A stretch of DNA of 56,917 bases from a virus: positions 1 through 56,917 of IMG/VR virus record IMGVR_UViG_3300035660_000009, one strand, 5' to 3'. A model generated the notes under the pieces. It searched no databases and was not told the origin of the DNA. It saw nothing but the letters and a program-made list of their open reading frames with translations. The position numbers and the translations under genes are program-made. Positions 1 through 8,611 of this stretch are shown here, piece by piece. Every line of letters starts with the position of its first letter. The stretch's first letter is position 1.

Positions 1-60
1 CCGCGGTTCCTGCTCGCCCAACAACTTGTCCACCGCTCTCTTGATCTCGTCGTGTGACAT
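1..60 (-). CDS. Partial small protein, paralogue of the 1971-2237 gene (3' end outside window)
   Basis: Only the first 20 codons are in the window. An ATG at 60 is preceded by AAGGAG (68-73) at 7 nt spacing. The visible N-terminus, MSHDEIKRAVDKLLGEQ, matches MARNEIQRVVDKLVGEQ of the gene at 1971-2237 almost residue for residue, so the two are paralogues. No function is recognised. The reading frame is open to the window edge. Confidence 0.75.
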   Translation of the reverse strand, partial: MSHDEIKRAVDKLLGEQEPR

Positions 61-128
61 TGCATCGCTCCTTTAACATATGTAACCCACCGTAGAACGG
101 GTAAAGGGTTGTCTCACAATAGGTTCTC

Positions 129-353
129 TCAACCCGTACCCTTTTTCTTACTCACTAACCCCTCGGTTGAGGGTAACAAACCACCTACCTCGAGAGCCTT
201 CCTCACACCGAGGGCGAGGACGAGTGAGGGGAAGGTCCAAGCGAAGCGGATCATCTTGTCCCTCGCGTTCCTTAACGCCCACCTTGAGAGTTTACCACCA
301 TTGGGTGACAGATGTGTGGCAACTTCCTTCACCAGTGGACCACCAACCATCAC
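129..353 (-). CDS. Hypothetical protein, 74 aa
   Basis: No family is recognised. A GTG start at 353 has AAGGAG (361-366) 7 nt upstream; an in-frame ATG at 350 is the alternative. The start overlaps the stop of the gene at 350-652 in a GTGA junction, which suggests translational coupling. The protein is basic, with a C-terminal run of lysines and a moderately hydrophobic centre too short to call a membrane segment. Its place between coupled small genes supports expression, but nothing indicates its role. Confidence 0.6.
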   Translation of the reverse strand: MMVGGPLVKEVATHLSPNGGKLSRWALRNARDKMIRFAWTFPSLVLALGVRKALEVGGLLPSTEGLVSKKKGTG

Positions 354-652
354 GTTACCGCTCCTTTACCACACACGACGGGAACCAATACGTGAACTAG
401 GTACATCCCAGCGAGGTCGCACTCGTTGAGTTCGCCATTTCCGTGGGTTATGACTGAACAGATCGCCCTGGAGAAACCCATCTCACCCAACAGATGGACC
501 AACCTATGGTACATCACCATAGTAGGTGGGAGGACGTTCGGGAGGTCCCGGGAAGCGATCGCTTGGAGGAGTGCCTCGCGGTCCGTACCACAGAACCGAG
601 AAAGTGCGAAGTCGTCCGGGACCTCGTAGACAAGTTCCCTTACAGTTGCCAT
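350..652 (-). CDS. Hypothetical protein, 100 aa
   Basis: The ATG at 652 lies only 11 nt past the stop of the homing endonuclease gene at 664 and has no recognisable Shine-Dalgarno sequence. The endonuclease insertion may have displaced the original ribosome-binding site. The protein starts MATVRELVYEVPDDFAL and contains four cysteines but no known motif. Its stop overlaps the next gene's start. I do not recognise a family. Confidence 0.6.
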   Translation of the reverse strand: MATVRELVYEVPDDFALSRFCGTDREALLQAIASRDLPNVLPPTMVMYHRLVHLLGEMGFSRAICSVITHGNGELNECDLAGMYLVHVLVPVVCGKGAVT

Positions 653-663
653 AGCGGTTAATT

Positions 664-1350
664 CTATGCCGACACCAGCATCAGCACCGAAGTGGAGCGG
701 AGCGTACCGGTAGTTGGAGAGAGCCTACCGACTCCGCTCCACTGGTCGTCCACCTTACCCTTCAGTCTTCTGCCCTCTAGTCGCATGTGGCATGGTGTGC
801 ACAACGAAACCAGATTCTCGGGTCGGTTGTCGTGCTTGTCACCGTTGGTGTGGTGCACCTCGAGGACCTTCTTGTACCCCCAACCGCTACCCGTTCTACG
901 TTGCGGGTTGTGGCAAGCAACACACAAGTGACCATCACGTTCACGGATCGCTGCACGTAGTTCCTCAGTCCACTCGGGACCATAGTCACTTACCACACCA
1001 CCCCGCCAACTAGGGTTGTCCTCACCCCAAAGGCACTTCCTTCTATGACACTCGTGGTTGACGGGATTAGCATGCCATAGGGAGATAGCGCATGCGATCC
1101 GTGCTTTGGTGAGGTCTGTGTGCTGTCCACCTCGGAAACCTGGACTGAGTTTGAAGATCTGGTTGCCCACCATAACACGAGACAGGTGTTGACGGTGCTC
1201 CTTGGTGTGGTGGAAGTGCTCGTGCATCCACTGTCTGCTCCGCTCGACGGTTTCGGGTGAGTGGCGGTGCCCCGTGAAACCAGAACTGTTGACCCAGTTA
1301 CGGTTGCCCTTCAGTTTCTCGGCAATCCGCTTCCGAGCCTCATCGGACAT
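664..1350 (-). CDS. HNH homing endonuclease with NUMOD3 motifs
   Basis: The N-terminus has NUMOD3-type DNA-binding repeats (SDEARKRIAEKLKGN, then SPETVERSRQW and later segments). The C-terminal third has a full HNH nuclease core: RDGHLCVAC, then LEVHHTNGDKHDN, then PENLVSLCTPCH, with two CxxC pairs for the structural zinc. Such proteins are free-standing or intron-encoded homing nucleases that cut a phage target and spread by repair. The ATG at 1350 follows AAGGG; GTG codons up to 1377 are alternatives. It has no visible intron around it and sits between small genes, so it is probably free-standing. Confidence 0.88.
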   Translation of the reverse strand: MSDEARKRIAEKLKGNRNWVNSSGFTGHRHSPETVERSRQWMHEHFHHTKEHRQHLSRVMVGNQIFKLSPGFRGGQHTDLTKARIACAISLWHANPVNHECHRRKCLWGEDNPSWRGGVVSDYGPEWTEELRAAIRERDGHLCVACHNPQRRTGSGWGYKKVLEVHHTNGDKHDNRPENLVSLCTPCHMRLEGRRLKGKVDDQWSGVGRLSPTTGTLRSTSVLMLVSA

Positions 1351-1404
1351 CCGTTCACCCTTACGTGGCACCACCACTCTCCCTTTGTTTACGACGAAAG
1401 GCTG

Positions 1405-1854
1405 CTAGCCTTGCGTCTCACTTCCCGTTTCACAATCCATTTCGCACCAGGTGGCACAGTGCAACGGTGGCCACTGGTAGTCGGGGTTCGCCTGCGACTC
1501 GGGTGCGAGAAGGATGGTCCGGATACTGCCCCGTCCGTGACTGAACGCCAGGAGTCTGAACCTGGCCTGGACGTGGTGGGTGTCGATGGACAACCTGCCA
1601 CCGGGGACGAGTGTCGCGGGGTGCTTGTACCTCTGGGTCCAGGTGACACCATCGGGAGAGTCCTGCACCTGGAACTCCGTCACCGCGGTGTTAGCGGAGT
1701 CCGCCATCAACTCCACATGGAGGTGGTGGTAGTAGTCCCGGACGGTACGGACACCGGGTGCCTCAACGCCTTCCTGGTCTTGTATGACCACAACCCAAGC
1801 GTTGGGGTTGAGTGCGGTCTGGAACGGCTGCCGTGATGTGTTCGGTTCGTTCAT
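1405..1854 (-). CDS. Putative virion-associated protein, 149 aa
   Basis: The central part (DYYHHLHVELMADSAN, QVQDSPDGVTWTQRY, then RARFRLLAF-like strands) has the alternating pattern of a small beta-sandwich, with the 'SPDGVTW' turn often seen in phage structural and carbohydrate-binding domains. That is resemblance only. The ATG at 1854 has a weak, distant AAAGG. The C-terminus is Cys-containing and acidic. The position in the presumed late region, downstream of portal and terminase, fits a structural role. Confidence 0.5.
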   Translation of the reverse strand: MNEPNTSRQPFQTALNPNAWVVVIQDQEGVEAPGVRTVRDYYHHLHVELMADSANTAVTEFQVQDSPDGVTWTQRYKHPATLVPGGRLSIDTHHVQARFRLLAFSHGRGSIRTILLAPESQANPDYQWPPLHCATWCEMDCETGSETQG

Positions 1855-1970
1855 GGTCTAAGGCCTACCTTTCGGTCCAACAGTACCTGTGACAAAAGAC
1901 CACACGGTGCGACCCACCCGTAGGGCGAATCGCGTCAGAGTGCAATCAAAACGGTCGACCCCCTTTCAAC
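1855..1970. other. Short intergenic gap, nothing identified
   Basis: No open frame with a ribosome-binding site, no copy of the promoter element and no hairpin with a T-tract was found here. It separates the 1405-1854 and 1971-2237 genes. Confidence 0.5.
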
Positions 1971-2237
1971 TCAGTCACCACCGAAAATGTCCACCTTCTG
2001 ACCGATCAGGATGTCCACACGGTCGGGTGTGTAACCAGGTTCGGATCGGACAACTCGGTTAATCCCAAACAGGTCGGCCGTTTCGGTGTTATAGACGATA
2101 ACTGGAAGGTTGGTGGGAAAGCCGTTCAGCACCTCAAGGAGGTCCGCAACGGTTAGAGTTTTCGGTCTACCCCTCGAGGGTGGACTCTGCTCACCCACCA
2201 ACTTGTCGACCACTCTCTGGATCTCGTTCCGTGCCAT
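1971..2237 (-). CDS. Hypothetical protein, paralogue of the left-edge gene
   Basis: The ATG at 2237 (or GTG at 2240) follows AGGAGG at good spacing. Residues 1-17 match the truncated gene at 1-60. The remainder (SRGRPKTLTVADLLEVLNG, then PVIVYNTETADLFG) looks like a small folded domain resembling phage proteins of the 'tVadLi..L...p.d.pViv' type, whose function is unknown. The stop of the KTSC gene overlaps its start. Duplication of this gene within 2 kb is notable. Confidence 0.75.
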   Translation of the reverse strand: MARNEIQRVVDKLVGEQSPPSRGRPKTLTVADLLEVLNGFPTNLPVIVYNTETADLFGINRVVRSEPGYTPDRVDILIGQKVDIFGGD

Positions 2238-2446
2238 CACCTAACCCTCCTAAAAGGTCGTCCCGAGATGGTCTCCCGGATGTAGCGACCGATGGACTGC
2301 TGCTTCGGAAGGTCGTTGAACACCTCGAGAGGGATGTTGTCGTATTCGTAGATGCTACCACCGAGGAACTCCACCTGGAGAACCCTCCGCTCCTTGTCAT
2401 ACCCAACCGCTGCCACGTTTGAGGATCTGACGTGGACCCACTTCAT
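2237..2446 (-). CDS. KTSC domain protein
   Basis: This 69-aa protein matches the KTSC fold pattern end to end: VRSSNVAAVGYDKERRVLQV, F-x-G-x-x-Y-x-Y, then an IPLEVFNDL helix and a final S-x-G-x-YI segment. KTSC domains occur as stand-alone small proteins in bacteria and phages; their biochemical role is not settled, with RNA or nucleic-acid-linked functions proposed. The ATG at 2446 is preceded by GGTGGG. It overlaps the next gene by a GTGATG junction. Confidence 0.8.
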   Translation of the reverse strand: MKWVHVRSSNVAAVGYDKERRVLQVEFLGGSIYEYDNIPLEVFNDLPKQQSIGRYIRETISGRPFRRVR

Positions 2447-2497
2447 TTCCCACCGTTAACGTCTTACTATTGAACCAAGGGTCGAACCGGTGGAGAA

Positions 2498-2989
2498 CTA
2501 ACGTCCCGTTCGGTCCCCAGTCAAATCTAACCTATTCGAAACGTCAACCGAAACAACTAGGCATCCCCGGGGGCACAAAATCTGGAGGACCCCACCAGGA
2601 GCAACCTTCAGACCACACTCGGAGACCTCGAACCTGCAACCACACTGGCGACAGAGTGCGACCCACGTGGGTGTTGCACCATACTGGTCCAACCTCGAGG
2701 ACACACGAAGGGGTCTAGCGGAGGCGGACCAGTGACCGTCCACCAAGTCGCTCCAGTAGTCGACGTAGAACGCGGAACCGAACCGCCTGACACCGACCCC
2801 CTTGAGTGCGGTCAACGCACCGATCATCTCGTGTGGTTGCAGTTCCCCTACGTGGTCTCTCAACACAACGGTGGGGATAGGTGAGCAGTTAGGCATGGAA
2901 CGACTGATGACCACGAAGGGTTCACCCACCTGATCCCTATACACCCTGTTACGCTCTCTCACGTTTTCACAATGTGGACACAGAGTCAT
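2498..2989 (-). CDS. Cys-rich zinc-ribbon-like protein, 163 aa
   Basis: The protein begins MTLCPHCENVRERNR, a CxxC knuckle, and has further Cys pairs near residues 113-140 (CRQCGCRFEVSEC, then CPRGC). This pattern suggests one or two zinc-binding ribbons. No catalytic motif is visible. The ATG at 2989 overlaps the upstream gene's TGA (ATGA). Function unknown; a nucleic-acid or protein-interaction role is only a guess. Confidence 0.6.
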   Translation of the reverse strand: MTLCPHCENVRERNRVYRDQVGEPFVVISRSMPNCSPIPTVVLRDHVGELQPHEMIGALTALKGVGVRRFGSAFYVDYWSDLVDGHWSASARPLRVSSRLDQYGATPTWVALCRQCGCRFEVSECGLKVAPGGVLQILCPRGCLVVSVDVSNRLDLTGDRTGR

Positions 2990-3336
2990 CGCTGGGGTAG
3001 ACTCCTAACCAACGTGTCTAACCTCGAGATCGCGTTCACGAGTTCCCTACCCACCTCCTGGTTACTCCTACCCACACCTTGGGTACTCCTGTCGACCTGC
3101 TCCAGCGCGGAGAGGATCCTGTCGAGTTTATACCAGAGGACACCCAACAGGACACCCAACTGGGACCAATCTTGGTCCCCCAACGCTTCGGTGAGTCTCC
3201 TTAACACGCGAGAAAGGAGAGGAGGGAAACCCGCATGCTCGGCAAGAACACCAACACGTTGGGTCAGGTCGACCACCAGACCCCCATCGACCAACTCACT
3301 AGCTACACAAGCAGAGGTGTGAGGGGACCACACCAC
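2986..3336 (-). CDS. Hypothetical protein with C-terminal coiled coil
   Basis: I chose the GTG at 3336 because GGAGGT precedes it at 7 nt; the longer frame to 3354 has no ribosome-binding site. The second half (LDRILSALEQVDRSTQ to the end) is heptad-like and probably forms a coiled coil. The rest is hydrophobic and helical. No family is recognised. An AT-rich TATAAT lies upstream at 3373-3378, but without other promoter features. Confidence 0.55.
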   Translation of the reverse strand: MVWSPHTSACVASELVDGGLVVDLTQRVGVLAEHAGFPPLLSRVLRRLTEALGDQDWSQLGVLLGVLWYKLDRILSALEQVDRSTQGVGRSNQEVGRELVNAISRLDTLVRSLPQR

Positions 3337-3408
3337 TGGGGTACCTCCGAACACAACGTACCGTGTTGAGAGATTATACTAGGTATGGGAGTAGAGGTGC
3401 CACAGTGG

Positions 3409-3789
3409 TCACGGTGGGGGTTTTTGTGCTGTAAGACCACAAAAGACACCACGAAAGTCGAACAACCACCCCAGAGCACAACCCCCACCCAATGTGACCA
3501 ACAGAGTCACACCACCATCCCTCTGCCTAGCCACCACAAGGTTGCACCCCGAACCGTTGTACCTCCCAGCCTTGACCAGGCACACCTCACGGTCGGAGTA
3601 CGTGTGCGCCAACCCAGCGAGTGCGTTCTGGAGTTGACCCTTCAAGCGGATCACCCCAGTGGGGTCGCTGGTATCGGTCTCGTGTGGTTCGGGGTCGGGA
3701 ACGTCAACCTCAGAGACGAACCTCCTCACCAACTCCAGGGTCTCGGCAACACCCAACTCGTATCCGGGGTTCTCACGTTTGGGTGCCAA
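3409..3789 (-). CDS. Hypothetical protein, 126 aa
   Basis: A TTG at 3789 follows GGAGGAGG at ideal spacing and overlaps the upstream gene by 17 nt. The middle carries a predicted beta-rich stretch (REVCLVKAGRYNGSGCNLVV). The last 30 residues are hydrophobic (VTLLVTLGGGCALGWLFDF). No known motif is visible. Confidence 0.55.
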   Translation of the reverse strand: MAPKRENPGYELGVAETLELVRRFVSEVDVPDPEPHETDTSDPTGVIRLKGQLQNALAGLAHTYSDREVCLVKAGRYNGSGCNLVVARQRDGGVTLLVTLGGGCALGWLFDFRGVFCGLTAQKPPP

Positions 3790-4153
3790 CCAGCACCTCC
3801 TCCTTCACGATGGGTGAACTCCCCCGAACCCTCCCCTGGATGACTGGTGTCCTAACCAAGGGGTCCTCACGTTGGGTGAGATAAATGGTAACGGGGTGAG
3901 CGGCTAACCCGTGGGACTTGAAGTGCTCCTCCGCGACAGACCCCGCGTAGAGCTTCATGGGTACAACCACATGGATCCTGCACAGAACAGTCACCTTCCA
4001 CTCGGAGAGGAGGGTACTCACAGGACGTGCGGGTCCCACATTCAGGTAGTCAACATGGGGTGCCCACTGTTCCCGAATCCGTTCGATCGCGTCCACCGCC
4101 GTGGGTGCACAAATGTGTGGGAACCCGATCGAGATGACCCTGTAGACTGGCAT
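3773..4153 (-). CDS. Hypothetical protein, 126 aa, first gene after a phage promoter element
   Basis: The ATG at 4153 follows AAGGAGG and lies 23 nt below promoter element 1 (4175-4190). The protein starts MPVYRVISIGFPHICAPTAV and is mixed alpha/beta without a recognised motif. As the first gene of a promoter-led run it is probably expressed as an early or middle gene together with the small genes downstream. Confidence 0.65.
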   Translation of the reverse strand: MPVYRVISIGFPHICAPTAVDAIERIREQWAPHVDYLNVGPARPVSTLLSEWKVTVLCRIHVVVPMKLYAGSVAEEHFKSHGLAAHPVTIYLTQREDPLVRTPVIQGRVRGSSPIVKEEVLVGTQT

Positions 4154-4174
4154 GGTGTCCTCCTTGCCGCCACT

Positions 4175-4190
4175 ATATTATATGGCGACC
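4175..4190 (-). promoter_or_regulatory. Phage promoter element, copy 1
   Basis: In minus-strand sense this reads GGTCGCCATATAATAT, one of 14 copies of the GGTTGnCATATAAT family. It lies in the gap between 4196-4387 and the start at 4153. No -35 box is seen about 17 nt upstream of TATAAT. Confidence 0.75.
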
Positions 4191-4195
4191 CCGGG

Positions 4196-4387
4196 TCACT
4201 CCATCAGCAGGGGGCGTCCGTCTTTCACGGTCTCCTTGACCGGAGGGTCGAGGTCCTTCGTAGCGTTGCACTTGGGACACATAACCACACGACCCCCTTT
4301 CGGACTCACCGCTCCCACCACGTTAGTCCACTCGTGGACACAACTCCGCTGCTCGGGTGTGGTGAGACTCTCACCTGTGGGTGGCAT
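4196..4387 (-). CDS. Small zinc-knuckle protein, 63 aa
   Basis: The ATG at 4387 has AAGGAGG upstream, within the last codons of the portal gene. The sequence has a C-terminal CPKC pair (VVMCPKCNATKDL) and an N-terminal Cys-His (SCVHEW), together enough for one zinc site. Such short 'C-x-H-x-W...C-P-K-C' proteins are common in phages without assigned function. Confidence 0.6.
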   Translation of the reverse strand: MPPTGESLTTPEQRSCVHEWTNVVGAVSPKGGRVVMCPKCNATKDLDPPVKETVKDGRPLLME

Positions 4388-4390
4388 ACC

Positions 4391-6037
4391 TTAATCCTCC
4401 TTCTTTCCCTTATGCACCTTGATGGCCTCCACCAAGGTGCTAGGTGTTGTGATAACGTGCTCCACACCACCAGACTGGAGACACAACCTAACCCGGCAAC
4501 CCCTACTCGACACACCGGGGTTGGCGGACACACGCACGTGGTACATCAGGTTGGCGGCTAAGGATTCGGTGAGGGCTTCCTTGTCCTTCTTCGTCCATTC
4601 CCCCTCGTGGGACTTGAACAACTCACCGGAGACCGTGAGGGAGAGAACTTCCTCGGGGAACCCACTCAATGTTGCCACGTACTCCAACCACTTCTGTTGA
4701 TTCACTCCCAGCTCTTTCCCAACGGTCAGGAGGTTCGTGACGATGTCCGACCGTGTCTTCGCTGTCTCCGCCTGCTGGAGTTCGTCGAGGTAGCTTACAG
4801 GGTGTGCACGTACTGTGAACTCGTTCTCCTCCCGCACAACATCAATACCACGCATAAGGAGGTCGATCTGGATCAACCACGAGACACCCACCATGAGACC
4901 GTTCTGAACCCGCTTCACACCTCTCGAGTACCGAATGTCTTGGTTCGCAAGGGGTGTGTTCGCACTCAGCGTCCCACTCGTGTCAGCAAACCCCATGTAG
5001 TCTGGTGGGACTCTTACACACCCACTCAACTTCTTCCTCATGTACTCGATGTCGAGGACGTTCCCCGTTTGGGTCGACCCGTGGAGAACGTCCACGTCAG
5101 TCAGCAACCCGTCCGCTGCGGGGATAAACACATCCTCGTCAAGGGACATGGGATTCATCTCAGACCTGATCTCCCCAGTCGTGGTGTCAACCAACATGTT
5201 CTTCCGCAACGCCTGGCGGAAGTACTGGACGATCTCGTTCGCCTCATCCGGGGGTGCGTCACCCACATCGACCTTCCACTTGAGTCTGTCGGGGTGGCGC
5301 CTAACCCGGTACAGCACGAGGCACTCCTCCATCAACCTGAGATACTTAAACGTCCTCCTCGCCGCTGCCAGAAGGGACGACCCATGGTTGGGGTCCTCCA
5401 CTGACCTCCCACCGAGGAACCAGTGGATGTAGTCCCAAGGTGCGGACAACCCCGGAGCGGTAGGGTCGGGTGAGACTTGGAGACCACCGACGTCACCCAC
5501 ATAGAACCCTGCCACTCTCCCGAACTTGTCCATCACCTTCGAGATCTGGTACGGGTTCTGCGTTCTAAGCGCACCCACACCCGCGGGTTGGCCTCCCTCG
5601 CCCACCTTCTGCTGAACAGCTTCAAAGTGGTCACCATACTTGGCCATCCCACGAGCAATCGTGAACGCCTTCGACTCCATCCCGACCTGGTCCAATAGGT
5701 CGTTCGCCAGTTTCTCTATGTCGGGGTTCCTGGAAACAACCCACAGGACCCTCCCCGTCGCGGTGTCGGGTTGAACCGCATCCTCACTGTACATATCGAG
5801 GACACTCGATAAGATATCCTCGTCGTCCATCATGTCGTACTCTCGGTACCGCCCGACCCTGTCGGAGGCGATACGGGTGACGTCCTGGAACCACTTGAAT
5901 ACGGGAGAGTCCTCCCCGAGGGGACCCCACTTGGTGGGGTCTAACATCTTCCCCCTGAAGGAGACCCTAGGTGGGACACCTTGGGAGTACCCGAAGAATG
6001 TCAACAGCGCACGGAGGGGATGGACATCAAGTGCCAT
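4391..6037 (-). CDS. Portal protein
   Basis: The portal forms the dodecameric channel at one capsid vertex through which the terminase pumps DNA. The 548-aa length, position 3 nt after the large terminase, and the segment RYREYDMMDDEDILSSVLDM ('yR.YD.Md.d..i..ALdiyaee', typical of gp20-type portals) support the call. Further sections (DIRYSRGVKRVQNGLM, EEVLSLT) also fit. The ATG at 6037 has AAGGAAGG upstream. The last 40 residues look like a short appended beta-domain (VRLCLQSGGVEHVITT). It belongs to the terS-like/terL/portal packaging block. Confidence 0.85.
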   Translation of the reverse strand: MALDVHPLRALLTFFGYSQGVPPRVSFRGKMLDPTKWGPLGEDSPVFKWFQDVTRIASDRVGRYREYDMMDDEDILSSVLDMYSEDAVQPDTATGRVLWVVSRNPDIEKLANDLLDQVGMESKAFTIARGMAKYGDHFEAVQQKVGEGGQPAGVGALRTQNPYQISKVMDKFGRVAGFYVGDVGGLQVSPDPTAPGLSAPWDYIHWFLGGRSVEDPNHGSSLLAAARRTFKYLRLMEECLVLYRVRRHPDRLKWKVDVGDAPPDEANEIVQYFRQALRKNMLVDTTTGEIRSEMNPMSLDEDVFIPAADGLLTDVDVLHGSTQTGNVLDIEYMRKKLSGCVRVPPDYMGFADTSGTLSANTPLANQDIRYSRGVKRVQNGLMVGVSWLIQIDLLMRGIDVVREENEFTVRAHPVSYLDELQQAETAKTRSDIVTNLLTVGKELGVNQQKWLEYVATLSGFPEEVLSLTVSGELFKSHEGEWTKKDKEALTESLAANLMYHVRVSANPGVSSRGCRVRLCLQSGGVEHVITTPSTLVEAIKVHKGKKED

Positions 6038-6040
6038 GCA

Positions 6041-7876
6041 TCACCAACCTTCCTTTACAAACCTAACCTCACGACCCACAACGGGGACAACCACACCGCG
6101 TTGCCGCGATGTGTCACGCGGTCGACGTTGAGTGCGCAGGATTGTCAAGTTCCCCACAACACCCGCGACGGCTTGGGCAATGTCATCCGTCCCCTTTTCG
6201 GGGTGCTCGGGTGTGGAAAGCCCATCCAGCGGTTTCCTCAACTGCACCAACTCCTCCACCAGAGGGGGATACCAATAGTAGTTACACGCGGTGGGACCTG
6301 CGTAGACCTTGCTCCTGAGATCCTTGTACTCCTTCAACGTGATGCTCAACTTATCCGCCTCGAAACCCACTTTCCCGAGCAACTGGATAGAGTGCTTGGA
6401 TTGGAATTGGTCATAGGTAACGCGGGCAAACCTGAACCCTCGCCCACGAAGGTACTGGAAGAACTCCACGATGGAGGACAGGTCAACTTCTCCGATGGTG
6501 GGAGGGACGATCCGGAGGACTAGGTCGAAGTACACACCACCCAAATCTGTTTCGTGGCCCACCGCCAGGCCAAGAGGGTCACCAGTGAGACCAATATCAA
6601 CATGACCAACCCTCAACGCGTGAGGATCCTTAATTGGGACCGACCGGGACCTCTCTGTGTGGAACAACAACTCGGGACGGAGGAACGGGATGAGACTCGC
6701 GTCGGGATCCTTCGAGCTCAACAACGAGACAACCTCACAAGTGAAGGGGTGAACTCTGGAGTGGTCCACACACGAGTGGACACACTCCGTCCGCGTGAAG
6801 AAGTGCCCGTAAGCCGCAACAGACCTCCCTGCGAGGTCGCGGATTGCCTCGTCGGTGTCCTCCAAGAACACACCAAGGTGCTCCACGGGAACATCCAACA
6901 CCTCAAAACCACTGGGAGGGACCTCGTCGTCATCAAGCACCCTACTCGGTACACCCTCCCGTCCCACCAACACCTGGAACTTCTTCCTCGACGGGTAGTC
7001 CGACACAGGTTTGACATCCCAGAGGGCAAAACGGGTTACACGGATCGAGGGGTCTGGTCCTGCACTTCCACCTTTCGCAACGCCCTCACGCTCCTCAAGG
7101 AACTCGGTCTCGGTTCTCTCAGAACCCAATAGGCACGTGAGACCAGGTACCCTACCGAACCGCATGAACCGGGACTGTTGCCGCCTCTTCGCCTGCTTGT
7201 AAATCTGGTGCGCTCTCGTCCTATCGGAGGGACGGACAACCTTCCCGGGAACCTTCCGAAAAAAGTTTGCTTCATCTAGACAGTAACCAAACACATTCTC
7301 ACCCAACACATGCTCGGCAAGACTCCCGACGAGGATCGTGATGTTCTTACTCGGGATATGGATAGGGTCGTCAGGGCGCCTCCTCCTCGGAGCGTGGTCA
7401 CGGAACCAGGGGATTGCATCCAACCAACTCTTCAACTCGTCGTATCCGACGTCCGCTTTGTCAAGGGTAACACTGAAGAAGGCGAACACAATCTCCGAAC
7501 CGGGCAGGTGCCCGTAGTACGCGGAGGGGTCCCGGATACAACAAAGTTCGTAGATTTTGTAAAGTTGCGCGAGGGTGGACACGGTTGTCTTCCCAGTACC
7601 CACGGCTCCCTTTATAACCCACTCCGTTACTCCATTCGAGGGGTCCAACACGTAACACAACTCGGTGAGCCACTTTGGGTGGAGTCCACTTGTAAGGCCA
7701 CCCATATAGTATTCACAGGTGAAGAACACCTCAGGGGAGACAGGGACAAACTCGTAGTCCTCCCCCCAGAGTGCACCCAGCAAGGGGGACGTACCCTGTT
7801 GGTCCAACTCCTTGAGCACCTCAGACAGAACGAGATGGCCCACCGGAGACAACTCACTTTGGGAGTTGCTACTCAC
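6041..7876 (-). CDS. terL: Terminase large subunit
   Basis: This is the ATP-driven packaging motor and genome-cutting nuclease. A Walker A motif, GAVGTGKTT, lies near residues 90-98, and a Walker B-like segment, FGYCLDEANF, follows about 110 residues later. The C-terminal nuclease half begins near HVDIGLTGDPLGLAVGHE, the first acidic site of the RNase H-like fold. The 611-aa length suits the family. A GTG start at 7876 follows AAGGGG and overlaps the upstream zinc-finger gene by 8 nt. The portal follows immediately. Confidence 0.93.
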   Translation of the reverse strand: MSSNSQSELSPVGHLVLSEVLKELDQQGTSPLLGALWGEDYEFVPVSPEVFFTCEYYMGGLTSGLHPKWLTELCYVLDPSNGVTEWVIKGAVGTGKTTVSTLAQLYKIYELCCIRDPSAYYGHLPGSEIVFAFFSVTLDKADVGYDELKSWLDAIPWFRDHAPRRRRPDDPIHIPSKNITILVGSLAEHVLGENVFGYCLDEANFFRKVPGKVVRPSDRTRAHQIYKQAKRRQQSRFMRFGRVPGLTCLLGSERTETEFLEEREGVAKGGSAGPDPSIRVTRFALWDVKPVSDYPSRKKFQVLVGREGVPSRVLDDDEVPPSGFEVLDVPVEHLGVFLEDTDEAIRDLAGRSVAAYGHFFTRTECVHSCVDHSRVHPFTCEVVSLLSSKDPDASLIPFLRPELLFHTERSRSVPIKDPHALRVGHVDIGLTGDPLGLAVGHETDLGGVYFDLVLRIVPPTIGEVDLSSIVEFFQYLRGRGFRFARVTYDQFQSKHSIQLLGKVGFEADKLSITLKEYKDLRSKVYAGPTACNYYWYPPLVEELVQLRKPLDGLSTPEHPEKGTDDIAQAVAGVVGNLTILRTQRRPRDTSRQRGVVVPVVGREVRFVKEGW

Positions 7877-8546
7877 CTAACGAAACCCCTTCACCACCCT
7901 GCTTCAAGAGTCTCCTCAAAACCTCCCTGTCCAACCCGGTCAACTTCCCAATCAAGAGAGTCCTCTCCTGCACCTTTTCGCCGACTGCGACGAGTCCCTT
8001 CGCACCCGACATCGCACCCTTCAGGATGTTGACCAGTTGGACGAAGAATTCAGACGAACCAGTGCTCCTCAGACTAAGTATACGTTCGAGGAACTCGGAC
8101 TCCCTAGTCAGGGTCTCGGCGAGGTGCTTCTGTAAGTCCACCAACTGCTCACTAGTGAAACCCCTAACCGAGGTGGGGTCGAGTTTTCCCACCAACGCTG
8201 CGTCGAGGTTCGCCAGCGCGGGTCCGAGTTGTGCAATCCTCATAACCTTATCGAGGGCAACCGAGATGAGTGTCAACCTGAGTTTCACCTCTTGCTCGGT
8301 CATCGCGTCCGCGAGGGTCGAGACGGCTTGGGTCCTCTCGGGTGAACCCAGTTTGTCGACCAACGCGAGGAGGCCCCTAAGGGTACCCATCGCGAGGGTG
8401 ACACTCTCTGGTGGTCCCCTCTGGGTAGGATGTTTGTAGCGAGTGTGGCGACCCAGTGCTTGGGTCCCGTGGCATGTGTAACCACACCCCTCAACGGGGC
8501 ACTTCACCAGTGGTCTTGTTGCCTTCTGTTGCAATCCGTTCACCAC
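7869..8546 (-). CDS. Zinc-finger DNA-binding protein, candidate small terminase subunit
   Basis: The N-terminus holds one C2H2 finger: CPVEGCGYTCHGTQALGRHTRYKH region, residues about 16-39. The rest is strongly helical (residues 50-225), including an extended amphipathic section that could oligomerise. Its position directly before terL, with overlapping ends, is where small terminases usually sit, and DNA recognition by such a finger would suit that role. There is no sequence match to a known TerS family, so this is positional inference. It could instead be a regulator. The GTG start at 8546 has only a weak Shine-Dalgarno. Confidence 0.5.
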   Translation of the reverse strand: MVNGLQQKATRPLVKCPVEGCGYTCHGTQALGRHTRYKHPTQRGPPESVTLAMGTLRGLLALVDKLGSPERTQAVSTLADAMTEQEVKLRLTLISVALDKVMRIAQLGPALANLDAALVGKLDPTSVRGFTSEQLVDLQKHLAETLTRESEFLERILSLRSTGSSEFFVQLVNILKGAMSGAKGLVAVGEKVQERTLLIGKLTGLDREVLRRLLKQGGEGVSLGE

Positions 8547-8611
8547 AACCTAGACGCACTTGTCTGTACCGCACCGATACACGTCACACTCAGAAATCCT
8601 TCTTCGCCACC

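Noticed and set aside
3373-3378. TATAAT upstream of 2986-3336 as another copy of the promoter family
   Set aside because: The flanking TTGnCA block is absent, so it is not counted; a host-type promoter is possible but has no clear -35.
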